A stretch of 64,000 nucleotides of DNA from Duodenibacillus sp964509205. Its GTDB lineage: Bacteria; Pseudomonadota; Gammaproteobacteria; Burkholderiales; Burkholderiaceae_F. This document shows, piece by piece, positions 43,721-52,387 of this stretch (positions within the stretch are counted from its first letter, which is position 1; the number at the start of each line of letters is the position of its first letter). Location of the stretch: positions 21,364-85,363 of the forward strand of contig CAZDVW010000003.1 in NCBI GenBank assembly GCA_964509205.1, read 5' to 3'. The notes under the pieces were generated by a model. It did no database searches and had not been told where the DNA came from. It saw only the letters and a list, made by a program, of their open reading frames with translations. Both the position numbers and the translations under genes were made by a program.

Positions 43721-45967
43721 TCAGTCTTCCTTTACACAATCGAGGAAATAAGCAAGCGTTCCATCCTTGCCCTTTTCCTTTACGAGTCCGTGCACATCAC
43801 TTTCAAATCCTGGGAATTTTGTCGTAAAGTCTCGCGCAAAGCGCAAATACTCCACAATACGGCTGTTAACCCTCTCTCCCGGAACAAGCAGAGGAATCCC
43901 CGGAGGATACGGAGTTAAAAGAACGGCAGAAATTCGACCCTCTAAGTCATCAACAGGCAATCTTTCGATTTCTCCGTGCACGAGTTTCGCATACGCCTCA
44001 GTCGGAGTCATTGCCGGATGCATCTCAGAAACATACATTTCCGTCGTCAGGCAAGCAACATCTCTTGAACGATAGGCCTCATGAACCTCAGAACACAAAT
44101 CCTTCAACCCCTTGTTTTCATACATGGGGAAGGCAGAAATGAACTTCGGCATAACGCGCCAAAGCGGAGCATTCGCATCGTAGGCATCTTTGAATTGCTG
44201 CAGTTCCGTCACAAGCGTATTCCATCGACTCTTCGTAATACCGATCGTAAACATAATGAAGAAAGAATAAAGACCGGTTTTTTCTACGATGATGCCGTGT
44301 TCTGAAAGATATTTCGTAACAACGGCTGCCGGAATGCCGCTTTCGGAAAATTTCCCGTTCAAATCAAGTCCCGGCGTAACCACAGTAGCCTTGATCGGGT
44401 CAAGCATATTGAATCCGCGGGCAACGGCGCCGAACCCATGCCAACGCGCACCGGAGCCCAGCATCCAATCGTTTTGCGTTCCTATTCCGTGGTCGGGCAG
44501 CTTCTCTGGTCCCCAGACCTCAAACCACCAATCTTTGTAATTCTTCGCCACCTGGCGCATCGCCCGCCGGAAATCAACCGCTTCCTGAAGAGATTCTTCC
44601 ACGAGCGCACGGCCAGCACTCCCTTCCATCATAGAGGCGGCAACGTCACAACTGGCGATGATGGCATACTGCGGAGACGTCGACGTGTGCATCATGAACG
44701 ATTCGTTGAAATTGGCTAAATCCAGTTTTTTCTTCTCTGAATTTTCCACGCAGATTTGACTGGCCTGCGAAAGCCCCGCTAAGAGCTTGTGCGTCGAATG
44801 CGTCGCAAACACAAGGCTTTCTTTCGTTCTCGGCCTTTCCGGATCAATCGCATGCATCTCCGAGTAGAACGGATGAAACTCAGCATGCGGAAGCCAAGCC
44901 TCATCGAAGTGCAAAATGTCTACTTGACCGTCAAGCGCTTTTTTGATTTTTTCATCGTTATAGATAATGCCGTCGTAAGTTGACTGCGTCAGCGTCAAAA
45001 TTCTCAGTCGAGCGTCTTTATTTTTTATCAACGGATTGGCTTTAATCTTTTTTCGAATTTCCTTGATCGAAAATTCTTTTTTCGGGATGGGTCCGATGAT
45101 GCCGTAATGATTACGCGTCGGCATCAAGAAAACCGGAATCGCTCCCGTTAACGTAATCGCGTGCAAAATAGACTTGTGGCAATTGCGGTCGACAACAACA
45201 ACGTCACCGGGAGCAACGGCATAGTTCCACACAATCTTATTGGACGTCGATGTGCCGTTCGTCACAAAGAAAAGATGATCACATCCAAAGATGCGAGCAG
45301 CATTTTGTTCGGACTTTGCAACCGGCCCTGTGTGCTCCAGAAGCTGTCCGAGTTCTTCAACAGCATTGCAAACGTCTGCACGCAACATGTTCTCGCCAAA
45401 AAACTGGTGGAACATCTGCCCGACCGGACTTTTTAAAAAGGCAACACCGCCGGAATGCCCCGGGCAGTGCCAAGAATAAGAAGAGCCGGCGGCATATTGG
45501 GTAAGTGCTTTAAAAAACGGCGGCGGCAAACTTTCCAAATACTCTCGGACTTCACGGGCAATATAACGAGCAACGAACTCCGGCGTATCCTCAAACATAT
45601 GGATAAAGCCGTGCAATTCGCGCGTCACGTCATTGGGAACGGCTGCAGCACTTTTTGTCTCTCCGTACAGGAAGATCGGCACATCGGGACTGCAGATCCG
45701 CACTTTGCGAACGAAGTTGCGAAGTTCGCGAACTGTCGCATTTTCTCGTCCGTCGGATAAGAAATCCCCATCATTAAGTCCGACAATAAAAGCCGAGGCT
45801 CGACTTGCATGCGCTGCAATGCTGGCCATGTCTGAATAAGTCGTCGCAGCCGTCACTTCAATGCCAAGCGATTCCAGAGCTTTCGCAAGATCCCGAATGC
45901 CAAGTCCGCTGACATTCTCCGCGTTGTAGTGCTCATCTATGATCACAACTGGAAAGTGGTATTTCAT
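43721..45967 (-). CDS. Orn/Lys/Arg decarboxylase (class I, PLP-dependent)
   Basis: A 748-residue fold-type I decarboxylase with an N-terminal wing domain (1-130), a PLP core and a C-terminal domain. The PLP lysine is K394 (ATHSTHKLLAG), with the cofactor Asp in HFDEAW near 355. Family members (AdiA, LdcC, SpeF) remove CO2 from Arg, Lys or Orn to make polyamines or counter acid. Substrate cannot be fixed from sequence alone; many Burkholderiales homologues are annotated as arginine or lysine decarboxylase. The ATG at 45967 fits the family start. No antiporter gene is adjacent. Confidence 0.9.
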   Translation of the reverse strand: MKYHFPVVIIDEHYNAENVSGLGIRDLAKALESLGIEVTAATTYSDMASIAAHASRASAFIVGLNDGDFLSDGRENATVRELRNFVRKVRICSPDVPIFLYGETKSAAAVPNDVTRELHGFIHMFEDTPEFVARYIAREVREYLESLPPPFFKALTQYAAGSSYSWHCPGHSGGVAFLKSPVGQMFHQFFGENMLRADVCNAVEELGQLLEHTGPVAKSEQNAARIFGCDHLFFVTNGTSTSNKIVWNYAVAPGDVVVVDRNCHKSILHAITLTGAIPVFLMPTRNHYGIIGPIPKKEFSIKEIRKKIKANPLIKNKDARLRILTLTQSTYDGIIYNDEKIKKALDGQVDILHFDEAWLPHAEFHPFYSEMHAIDPERPRTKESLVFATHSTHKLLAGLSQASQICVENSEKKKLDLANFNESFMMHTSTSPQYAIIASCDVAASMMEGSAGRALVEESLQEAVDFRRAMRQVAKNYKDWWFEVWGPEKLPDHGIGTQNDWMLGSGARWHGFGAVARGFNMLDPIKATVVTPGLDLNGKFSESGIPAAVVTKYLSEHGIIVEKTGLYSFFIMFTIGITKSRWNTLVTELQQFKDAYDANAPLWRVMPKFISAFPMYENKGLKDLCSEVHEAYRSRDVACLTTEMYVSEMHPAMTPTEAYAKLVHGEIERLPVDDLEGRISAVLLTPYPPGIPLLVPGERVNSRIVEYLRFARDFTTKFPGFESDVHGLVKEKGKDGTLAYFLDCVKED

Positions 45968-46148
45968 GCGCGCCGTCCCTGGTACAAAAAAGAGAAGAGT
46001 ATCTGTTGTCCGGACTCTTTCAGACAATCCGAGGAAGACTGAAAAAACGCCCGCCCGCTCTCTGATACTCTGCTAAACTGCATTCTTTAAGAGGACTCAG
46101 ATATTAGCGCAAAGAACGATTCAACTCAGCGTCGGGGTTCCCGAGGTT

Positions 46149-46180
46149 AAAACGCAGGCAGTTATCCTCACTGCGTTTTT
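46149..46180 (+). terminator. Orphan intrinsic terminator upstream of gmk
   Basis: A 9-bp stem AAAACGCAG/CTGCGTTTT (46149-46157 with 46171-46179) is followed by T and lies 30 bases before gmk. No + strand gene precedes it, because the decarboxylase diverges. It may end a short leader or small RNA. The rest of the gap 45968-46209 holds no convincing ORF. Confidence 0.5.
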
Positions 46181-46209
46181 AGGTTTCAAAAATACACTCT
46201 CTTTTGACC

Positions 46210-46842
46210 ATGACTTGCGTCCCTTTGTCCTCTTCAGGTTGCCTTTACATCATCTCTGCTCCTTCGGGTGCCGGAAAGAGCTCTCTCAATAAATCCCTGC
46301 TTGCCCGAGATCCGTCGCTCAAGATGTCTGTTTCGTTCACGACGCGAATGCCTCGAACGGGGGAAGTTGACGGCCGGGATTACAACTTCATTACCATTGA
46401 GGAATTCAACCGCAGGAAAGAAGCCGGCGAATTTCTCGAAACGGCCTTCGTGCACGGAAATTACTACGGAACAAGTCGCACTTGGATTGAAGAACAACTT
46501 TCCTTAGGAGCCAACATCATTCTTGAAATCGACTGGCAGGGTGCGCGTCAAGTCAAAGCAATTTTTCCGGACGCCACGGGGATCTTCATTTTGCCCCCTT
46601 CGATTCAAACGCTTGAAAAACGCTTACAAGGACGTGCAACGGACAGCCAAGAAGTTATTTCCAGAAGGCTTCAGGGGGCGCAGCTTGAGATTAGTCAAGC
46701 ACCGCATTTTGAATATGTTGTCATTAATGACGACTTCCAAAAAGCTTCCGATGAACTCTTTGCCATCATCACGGCATCACGCCTGACGTTTCGTGCGCAG
46801 AAAAAATCAAAAAAGACACTTTTTGCTTCCCTCGGTCTCTAA
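46210..46842 (+). CDS. gmk: Guanylate kinase
   Basis: A 210-residue P-loop kinase that converts GMP to GDP. The Walker A loop is SAPSGAGKSSL near residue 16, and the GMP-binding segment SVSFTTRMPRTGEVDGRDY is intact. I chose the ATG at 46210; a TTG two codons earlier is less likely. The gene opens the conserved gmk-rpoZ-spoT group. Confidence 0.96.
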   Translation: MTCVPLSSSGCLYIISAPSGAGKSSLNKSLLARDPSLKMSVSFTTRMPRTGEVDGRDYNFITIEEFNRRKEAGEFLETAFVHGNYYGTSRTWIEEQLSLGANIILEIDWQGARQVKAIFPDATGIFILPPSIQTLEKRLQGRATDSQEVISRRLQGAQLEISQAPHFEYVVINDDFQKASDELFAIITASRLTFRAQKKSKKTLFASLGL

Positions 46843-46898
46843 AAACCTGCATTTGTTGTAAAATTTGTCTTTTCAAAATTAAAGAAATTTCGCTCAAA

Positions 46899-47099
46899 AT
46901 GGCTCGTGTTACTGTTGAAGATTGCCTGAAAAAGGTGACAAACCGCTTCGAACTTGTTCTTTGTGCAGCCTATCGTGCACGCATGCTCTCGCAAGGACAT
47001 GCTCCGAAAGTTGATACCAAGGACAAATACACGGTAATCGCTTTGCGTGAGATCGAGCAAGGCTTTATCGGGAAAGAGATGCTCGAACGGGTCTCTTAG
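46899..47099 (+). CDS. rpoZ: RNA polymerase omega subunit
   Basis: A 66-residue subunit that helps assemble beta' and forms part of the ppGpp site 1. The start MARVTVEDCLKKVTNRFELV is highly typical, with the conserved ALREIEQG near residue 50. It is shorter than the E. coli protein (91 residues) at the C-terminus. The gene lies between gmk and spoT, as in most Proteobacteria. Confidence 0.97.
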   Translation: MARVTVEDCLKKVTNRFELVLCAAYRARMLSQGHAPKVDTKDKYTVIALREIEQGFIGKEMLERVS

Positions 47100-47171
47100 C
47101 CTCTTCTTCTGCGTTGTCGCTAATACCGGAGGGCAATCAGACGTCGGCGCGCGAATAAATCGGGAAGAAGC

Positions 47172-49463
47172 ATGGAGAACAAAACAACGAATTCCCCCTC
47201 GCTAAGCCAGTCCTCTGAGTACGATGAGGACTACGACGTTGCGTATCTGAACCGTTCTCAGGATGTCGTTGACGAATCAGCAGATCTCCCTCTTTTCTTT
47301 TCGGTAGCAGAACCCGCCAAGATTGTTACAAGCGCAGAACTTCTTGATCGTTGTTCCGTCTATCTGTCCAAGTCAGACATTGCCAAAATCAAGGCAGCAT
47401 TCCGTTGCGCCGACGAAGCGCACCTCGGACAGTTTCGTAAATCCGGTGAACCCTATATCACACACCCACTAGCCGTTGCTTCCATTTTGGCTGAGTGGCA
47501 TTTGGACGCCGACACGATTTGTGCCGGACTTTTGCACGATGTCCTTGAAGACACCGGCATGAGCAAAATCGAAATGGTGCAACGCTTCGGCGTGCAGATT
47601 GCAGACCTCGTCGACGGCGTCAGCAAACTGGCGAAAATCAGTTTCTCCTCCAGCGAGATTGCTCAGGCGGAAAGCTTTCGTAAGATGCTCTTGGCGATGA
47701 GCAGGGATGTCCGAGTCATTCTCGTCAAACTCGCCGACCGTCTTCACAACATGCGCACCCTTGGGGTTATGCGCCCGGAAAAACGTCGCCGCATTGCGAC
47801 TGAGTCCCTCGAGATTTTCGTTCCAATTGCTCACCGTCTCGGATTAAACGGTCTGTACCGCGAGTTACAAGAACTCGCATTCATGAACCAGCATCCCCTG
47901 CGCTACAAGATTCTCCTTGGAAACGTCATGCGCACGCGCGACAAACGCCGTGCCGTTTTGGAGCGGATTCTTAAGGAAACGCGAGAAGCCCTCCCAAAAT
48001 CCAATATTCGCGCAAAAATTCAAGGACGCGACCGCACGATCTACGGCATTTACAACCGCATGAAGGATACGCACGCTTCCTTTTCTGAAGTGCTTGACAT
48101 ATACGGATTTCGAATCATCGTTCGTACGGTCGAAGAATGCTATCTCACGCTCGGTGCTTTGCATAAACTCTACAAACCGGTAAACCGTCGATTTAAGGAC
48201 TTTATTGCGATTCCGAAGTCAAACGGCTACCAAAGTCTTCACACAACAGTTATCGGTCCCTTTGGGACTCCGATTGAGTACCAGATTCGAACGGAAAAAA
48301 TGCATCGAATCGCCGAAAAAGGATTGCTTGCGCATTGGCTTTACGGCGACGGAATGGACACAAGCGAGATTCAGAACCTTGTTTCCAATTGGCTACAAAG
48401 TCTGATGGAGATACAAAGCACAAGTTCAGATCCCTCTGAATTTATCGAAAACATCAAAATTGACCTTTTCCCCGATCGCATTTACGTTTTTACACCAAAA
48501 AGCAAGATTCTTTCCCTCCCACAAGGCGCTACGCCTGTTGACTTTGCTTATCAAATTCACACAGGCATCGGCAATCAAGCCATCGGTTGCCGCGTCAACG
48601 GTGAATTGGCCTCTCTTTCAACGACTTTACGCAACGGCGACATGATCGAAATTTTGACGGATGAGCACGCACATCCGGCTCCTGAGTGGTTGCGTTTTGT
48701 TCGAACGGGGAAAGCGCGTGCGAAAATCCGCGAATTCTTGCGAGAACGCAATCCGGAAGAATCCATCAAGCTTGGCGAAGAGGCGCTGAAAAAGGCCGCT
48801 CTCGACGCCAAACTCGACATTGACACGGTGCCGGAACCTATCTGGTACAAGATTCTCAAGGAAACAAACGAACCCAACCGTCAGGCACTGTTGACGGATG
48901 TCGGGCTCGGCAAGGTTTTTGCCGCTGTTCTCATTTCCCGCATCACGAGTCTAGCCCAAGAAAAGGCACCGGCAACGAGTCGCGTTCCAGTAACCATTCA
49001 CGGCACAGAAGGCGTTGCCGTGCAGTTGGCCGGGTGCTGTCATCCGATTCCCGGCGACTCCATCTGGGGATTTATGCGAAACGGTCTTGGACTGAGCGTA
49101 CATCGTTCTGACTGCATCCATGTTGCACGCGGCCGACAAGCAGACCCAAGCCGCTGGATGCCGGCTCAGTGGAAAGAAGAATTTCACACAGAGGCTCTTT
49201 TCACGGTTCCGATTCTCCTCGTCGTCAAAGACGAACGCGCAACACTTGCCAAAGCGGCAACTGTGCTTGCCAAATTGCGTTCTGCCATCACCGGCGTCGG
49301 CATTTCAGATCAAATAACCGGCAAGACTCATACCATCCGCCTCATGATTCAAGTGCGAGACAAGGCACATTTGGAACGGATTCTTCAAGAACTCAGTGCA
49401 CTCGATCCCGTTGTAAGCGTCAGGCGGATGCTTGATGCCGAACGTCCTGTAAAAATCAACTAA
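47172..49463 (+). CDS. spoT: Bifunctional (p)ppGpp synthase/hydrolase
   Basis: A 763-residue RelA/SpoT homologue. The HD hydrolase domain has H122-D123 and E126-D127 (LLHDVLEDTG). The synthetase domain has GRDRTIYGIYNRMKD with the RxKD form seen in bifunctional enzymes, and RFKDFIAIPKSNGYQSLHT. TGS (near 450), helical and C-terminal ACT domains follow. It sets the stringent-response alarmone level, and its 72-bp spacing from rpoZ keeps the usual operon order. Confidence 0.96.
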   Translation: MENKTTNSPSLSQSSEYDEDYDVAYLNRSQDVVDESADLPLFFSVAEPAKIVTSAELLDRCSVYLSKSDIAKIKAAFRCADEAHLGQFRKSGEPYITHPLAVASILAEWHLDADTICAGLLHDVLEDTGMSKIEMVQRFGVQIADLVDGVSKLAKISFSSSEIAQAESFRKMLLAMSRDVRVILVKLADRLHNMRTLGVMRPEKRRRIATESLEIFVPIAHRLGLNGLYRELQELAFMNQHPLRYKILLGNVMRTRDKRRAVLERILKETREALPKSNIRAKIQGRDRTIYGIYNRMKDTHASFSEVLDIYGFRIIVRTVEECYLTLGALHKLYKPVNRRFKDFIAIPKSNGYQSLHTTVIGPFGTPIEYQIRTEKMHRIAEKGLLAHWLYGDGMDTSEIQNLVSNWLQSLMEIQSTSSDPSEFIENIKIDLFPDRIYVFTPKSKILSLPQGATPVDFAYQIHTGIGNQAIGCRVNGELASLSTTLRNGDMIEILTDEHAHPAPEWLRFVRTGKARAKIREFLRERNPEESIKLGEEALKKAALDAKLDIDTVPEPIWYKILKETNEPNRQALLTDVGLGKVFAAVLISRITSLAQEKAPATSRVPVTIHGTEGVAVQLAGCCHPIPGDSIWGFMRNGLGLSVHRSDCIHVARGRQADPSRWMPAQWKEEFHTEALFTVPILLVVKDERATLAKAATVLAKLRSAITGVGISDQITGKTHTIRLMIQVRDKAHLERILQELSALDPVVSVRRMLDAERPVKIN

Positions 49464-49648
49464 AAGCTGACTGATTTTCTTTAAATTTTTCGCTGTTTAT
49501 TTGATTTTCACGAGCCACTTCTACATAATGCAGTCTCTTCCCAGTTTGGCACGTGGACGCATGCCCGCTGTAAGACCGTTTTTCAGAGCGGCCGGTGCGC
49601 AAGGACGTCAGGGCGACCGACAAATTCATTACTAGGAAAAATTTAAAG

Positions 49649-49936
49649 ATGAAACCCAATATCCATCCGGAGTACCGCGAAGTAGCGTTCCTTGACGTTT
49701 CCGTCAACAAGACTTTCATTATCTCAAGTGCCGTTCAGACCAAAGAGACCATTGAGATCGATGGAAAGACCTATCCCCTCTTTAAGTTGGATACGTCCTC
49801 CGAGAGTCATCCCTTCTACACAGGTGCTCAGACGAGAATCGTCGAAGCTGGCCGTGTTGAAAAGTTCCGCGCCAAGTTCGCTGCCAAGAACAAGGAACTG
49901 AACGACGTCGCTGCAAAGAAAAAGACAAAGAAATAA
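49649..49936 (+). CDS. rpmE2: 50S ribosomal protein L31, type B
   Basis: A 95-residue L31 of the type that lacks the zinc-binding Cys motif: no Cys is present. It begins MKPNIHPEYREVAFLD and has the conserved SESHPFYTG, with a lysine-rich tail. In Enterobacteria type B L31 replaces the zinc form under zinc limitation, but in many Betaproteobacteria it is the ordinary L31. I see no clear Zur box in the 185 bp upstream. An AGGA site lies 10 bases before the ATG, and a longer frame upstream is unlikely. Confidence 0.95.
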   Translation: MKPNIHPEYREVAFLDVSVNKTFIISSAVQTKETIEIDGKTYPLFKLDTSSESHPFYTGAQTRIVEAGRVEKFRAKFAAKNKELNDVAAKKKTKK

Positions 49937-49958
49937 TTCTTTATCCCTTTGGCAAAGA

Positions 49959-49989
49959 GGACAGCAATTTCGATTGCTGTCCTTTTTTT
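49959..49989 (+). terminator. Terminator after rpmE2
   Basis: A perfect 10-bp stem (49959-49968 with 49973-49982) with a TTCG tetraloop is followed by seven Ts. Confidence 0.95.
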
Positions 49990-50082
49990 GCCCAGATAAC
50001 TCTCCAACTATTTGATTTGAAGTCCTGCTCAAGAAGTGAACCCATTCCTCTCATGGAGAGAACTTTCGAGAGAAATACAAAA

Positions 50083-50112
50083 ACGGGCAAAGCGTTGATT
50101 CTCTGCCCGTTT
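50083..50112 (-). terminator. Terminator of the porin gene
   Basis: On the - strand an ACGGGCA/TGCCCGT stem lies about 65 bases past the porin stop and is followed by TTTTG. Confidence 0.75.
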
Positions 50113-50175
50113 CATTACATTACTTTTTAGAGTTGCAGTTCAACTACCCTTTCTGCAGAACTCTGAGAACTCTCT

Positions 50176-51270
50176 TTAGAAGGAGTACGTCAAACCAGCG
50201 GCCGCATCAAAGGCCTTGGTCTTCACTTCTGCTCCAGAAAGCTTGTTCTTGATCTGAGCGTAGCCAACGCCTGCATAGATGGAGGTGCGCTTGCTCAGCG
50301 GATAGACGTACGTGGCAGCCACGTCATAGGTCTTCACCGTCTTGTCAGAATCGGAAATCGACTCAACCGTCGTGTAGTAAACACCGGCACTCAATGTACC
50401 TGCACAAACCGGAACGGAGGCACCGACGTGGAAGTTGTGTCCCTTAACCTGTGTTCCTTCGTCATACGCAGAGACGCCGCCGGCAAAGTTCTCGTTTTTG
50501 CCGTACTGGTACGCTACGAAAACCTTCGCCGCACCAAAGTCGTAACTACCGCCGACGCTCACTGCACGGCCGTCCTTCTTCGCAACAGCATCAGCCGTCG
50601 GATTCAGGATGGAGTCAAAGACAACAACGGCAGCCAAGGGGCCATTCTCATAGGTGACGCCGACGCCGGCATAACGCTTGGAAGAGTTCTTGCCTTCTGT
50701 ACCGGTACCATTCGCATCAACCTTAAAGGAATACTGTGCATATCCCTTGAAACCGGCCACAGTGGGTGTCGCATAGGTCACCATGTTGTCGCAACGAGAA
50801 CGGTCATAGAAGAAATTCATGCCACCGATTGCACCGTTGGCTGTACCCCAGCCGCCGTCATAAATATCGGCATAGCCCATGAAGATATCGTAGGTACCAG
50901 CGGAAGAAGCAAGGCTTCCCATACGTCCGAAACTCAGTTCACCAACGGGACCGGCGATCGTCAAACGAGCTTCACGACCGAAGATGCGGTTGTCATAGCC
51001 CAAACGACCTGTGTCAACATCGAATCCGCTCTGGAGATTAAAACTCACGGAATAACCATTTCCGAGGTCTTCCGATCCCTGCAATCCCCAACGAGAAGGT
51101 GCACTAATACCACTGTCCATTTTGAAAGTGTTGCTTGAACTGGAACCAGTCACTTTAGAGTGGCCATAGTTCAAACCAGTGTCGACCACGCCATAGATCG
51201 ACACATCAGCCGCGGAAGCGGCTGTTGCAAAAGCGGCTGCAACTGCGCAGGCGAGAATTTTCTTCTTCAT
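50176..51270 (-). CDS. Gram-negative porin (Porin_4 family)
   Basis: A 364-residue outer-membrane beta-barrel protein. Residues 1-20 form a signal peptide cut after ASA (mature start ADVSIYGVVD), and the C-terminus ends in the Tyr-Ser-Phe needed for BAM recognition. Alternating beta-strand patterns run throughout, for example SRWGLQGSEDLGNGYSVSF near residue 59. This is the general-diffusion trimeric porin family of Betaproteobacteria. An AGGAGA site lies 8 bases upstream of the ATG. Confidence 0.95.
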   Translation of the reverse strand: MKKKILACAVAAAFATAASAADVSIYGVVDTGLNYGHSKVTGSSSSNTFKMDSGISAPSRWGLQGSEDLGNGYSVSFNLQSGFDVDTGRLGYDNRIFGREARLTIAGPVGELSFGRMGSLASSAGTYDIFMGYADIYDGGWGTANGAIGGMNFFYDRSRCDNMVTYATPTVAGFKGYAQYSFKVDANGTGTEGKNSSKRYAGVGVTYENGPLAAVVVFDSILNPTADAVAKKDGRAVSVGGSYDFGAAKVFVAYQYGKNENFAGGVSAYDEGTQVKGHNFHVGASVPVCAGTLSAGVYYTTVESISDSDKTVKTYDVAATYVYPLSKRTSIYAGVGYAQIKNKLSGAEVKTKAFDAAAGLTYSF

Positions 51271-51367
51271 AATCTTGTCTCCTAATCTGCAAATTCGTTG
51301 AATTCATGACCCGGAAGATGGTTTCTCTTGTGCTTCTACAGGGAAAAATCCCCTCGGGACGATGAAA

Positions 51368-51396
51368 AGATAACCTCACTGAAATAGGCAATACAA
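51368..51396 (-). promoter_or_regulatory. Candidate porin promoter
   Basis: On the - strand TTGTAT (51391-51396) and TTATCT (51368-51373) are separated by 17 bases, giving a leader of about 90 bases for the porin mRNA. The leader shows no protein-coding potential. The opposite-strand promoter of menB must lie in the same gap but was not placed. Confidence 0.45.
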
Positions 51397-51530
51397 AAAA
51401 GAAACGGGCGCCCCAGAGGCAACTGTTGCTAAAAGTACAAACCCTAGAAGAAACTGCTTATATTTTCTACAGCGAACTACCTAGTTGGCCGGAGCGATAC
51501 AATCCGCCAATATTTTTTTGGAGACATCCC

Positions 51531-52382
51531 ATGCAACCCATGCTTGATACTTCCGGCCTTGCACGCATTCCGCAATGGAAAACCGCAAAAACTTTCACGG
51601 ATATCCTCTATGAAAAAGCAGAAGGGATCGCCAAGATCACCATTAACCGCCCAGAAGTTAGAAACGCTTTTCGTCCATTGACTGTCAAAGAAATGCGAGA
51701 GGCTCTTGCTGACGCCCGAGACGATGCCGCAATCGGCGTCGTCATTCTGACCGGAGCAGGCGAACTTGCCTTTTGTTCCGGCGGGGACCAAAAAGTTCGC
51801 GGAACAGGCGGGTATGTCGGCAATGACGGTACGCCGCGGCTTAACGTGCTGGACTTTCAGCGTGAAATTCGAACCTGCCCCAAACCTGTGATCGCCATGG
51901 TTGCCGGTTGGTGTGTCGGGGGAGGTCACGTCCTGCATATGATCTGCGACATCACGATTGCCGCAGAAAACGCCAAATTCGGACAAACTGGTCCGCGCGT
52001 CGGCTCTTTCGACGGCGGCTGGGGCGCAAGCTACATGGCTCGCATCGTCGGGCAGAAAAAAGCCAGAGAGATTTGGTTCCTTTGTCGCTTTTACGATGCG
52101 AAAGAGGCTCTTGAGATGGGTCTTGTCAACAAAGTCGTTCCCTACAAAGACTTGGAGGCAGAAACTGTTCAATGGTGCCGAGAGATCCTTGCAAATTCTC
52201 CTTTGGCGATCCGTTGCCTGAAAGCTGCTCTTAATGCCGACTGCGACGGTCAGGCAGGGCTACAAGAACTCGCCGGGAACGCCACGCTTCTTTACTACAT
52301 GACTGAAGAAGGACGTGAAGGGAAAAATGCCTTCCTTGAAAAACGCCGCCCGGATTTCTCCAAATTTACGCGACTTCCGTAA
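51531..52382 (+). CDS. menB: 1,4-dihydroxy-2-naphthoyl-CoA synthase
   Basis: A 283-residue crotonase-fold enzyme that closes the naphthoate ring in menaquinone synthesis. Diagnostic stretches are FCSGGDQKVRG near residue 86 and TGPRVGSFDGGWGASYMARIV near 150. The C-terminal third is very close to E. coli MenB in memory (NADCDGQAGLQELAGNA, KRRPDFSKF). The ATG at 51531 has GGAG 8 bases upstream and gives the family length; a longer frame from 51426 is not supported. It pairs with menE. Confidence 0.97.
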   Translation: MQPMLDTSGLARIPQWKTAKTFTDILYEKAEGIAKITINRPEVRNAFRPLTVKEMREALADARDDAAIGVVILTGAGELAFCSGGDQKVRGTGGYVGNDGTPRLNVLDFQREIRTCPKPVIAMVAGWCVGGGHVLHMICDITIAAENAKFGQTGPRVGSFDGGWGASYMARIVGQKKAREIWFLCRFYDAKEALEMGLVNKVVPYKDLEAETVQWCREILANSPLAIRCLKAALNADCDGQAGLQELAGNATLLYYMTEEGREGKNAFLEKRRPDFSKFTRLP

Positions 52383-52387
52383 TAAAC

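Noticed and set aside
49464..49648. Zur operator before rpmE2
   Set aside because: No AT-rich palindrome of the Zur type was found, and type B L31 is often the ordinary L31 in Betaproteobacteria.
50428..51138. 236-codon frame opposite the porin
   Set aside because: Antisense to a clear porin and without any motif.
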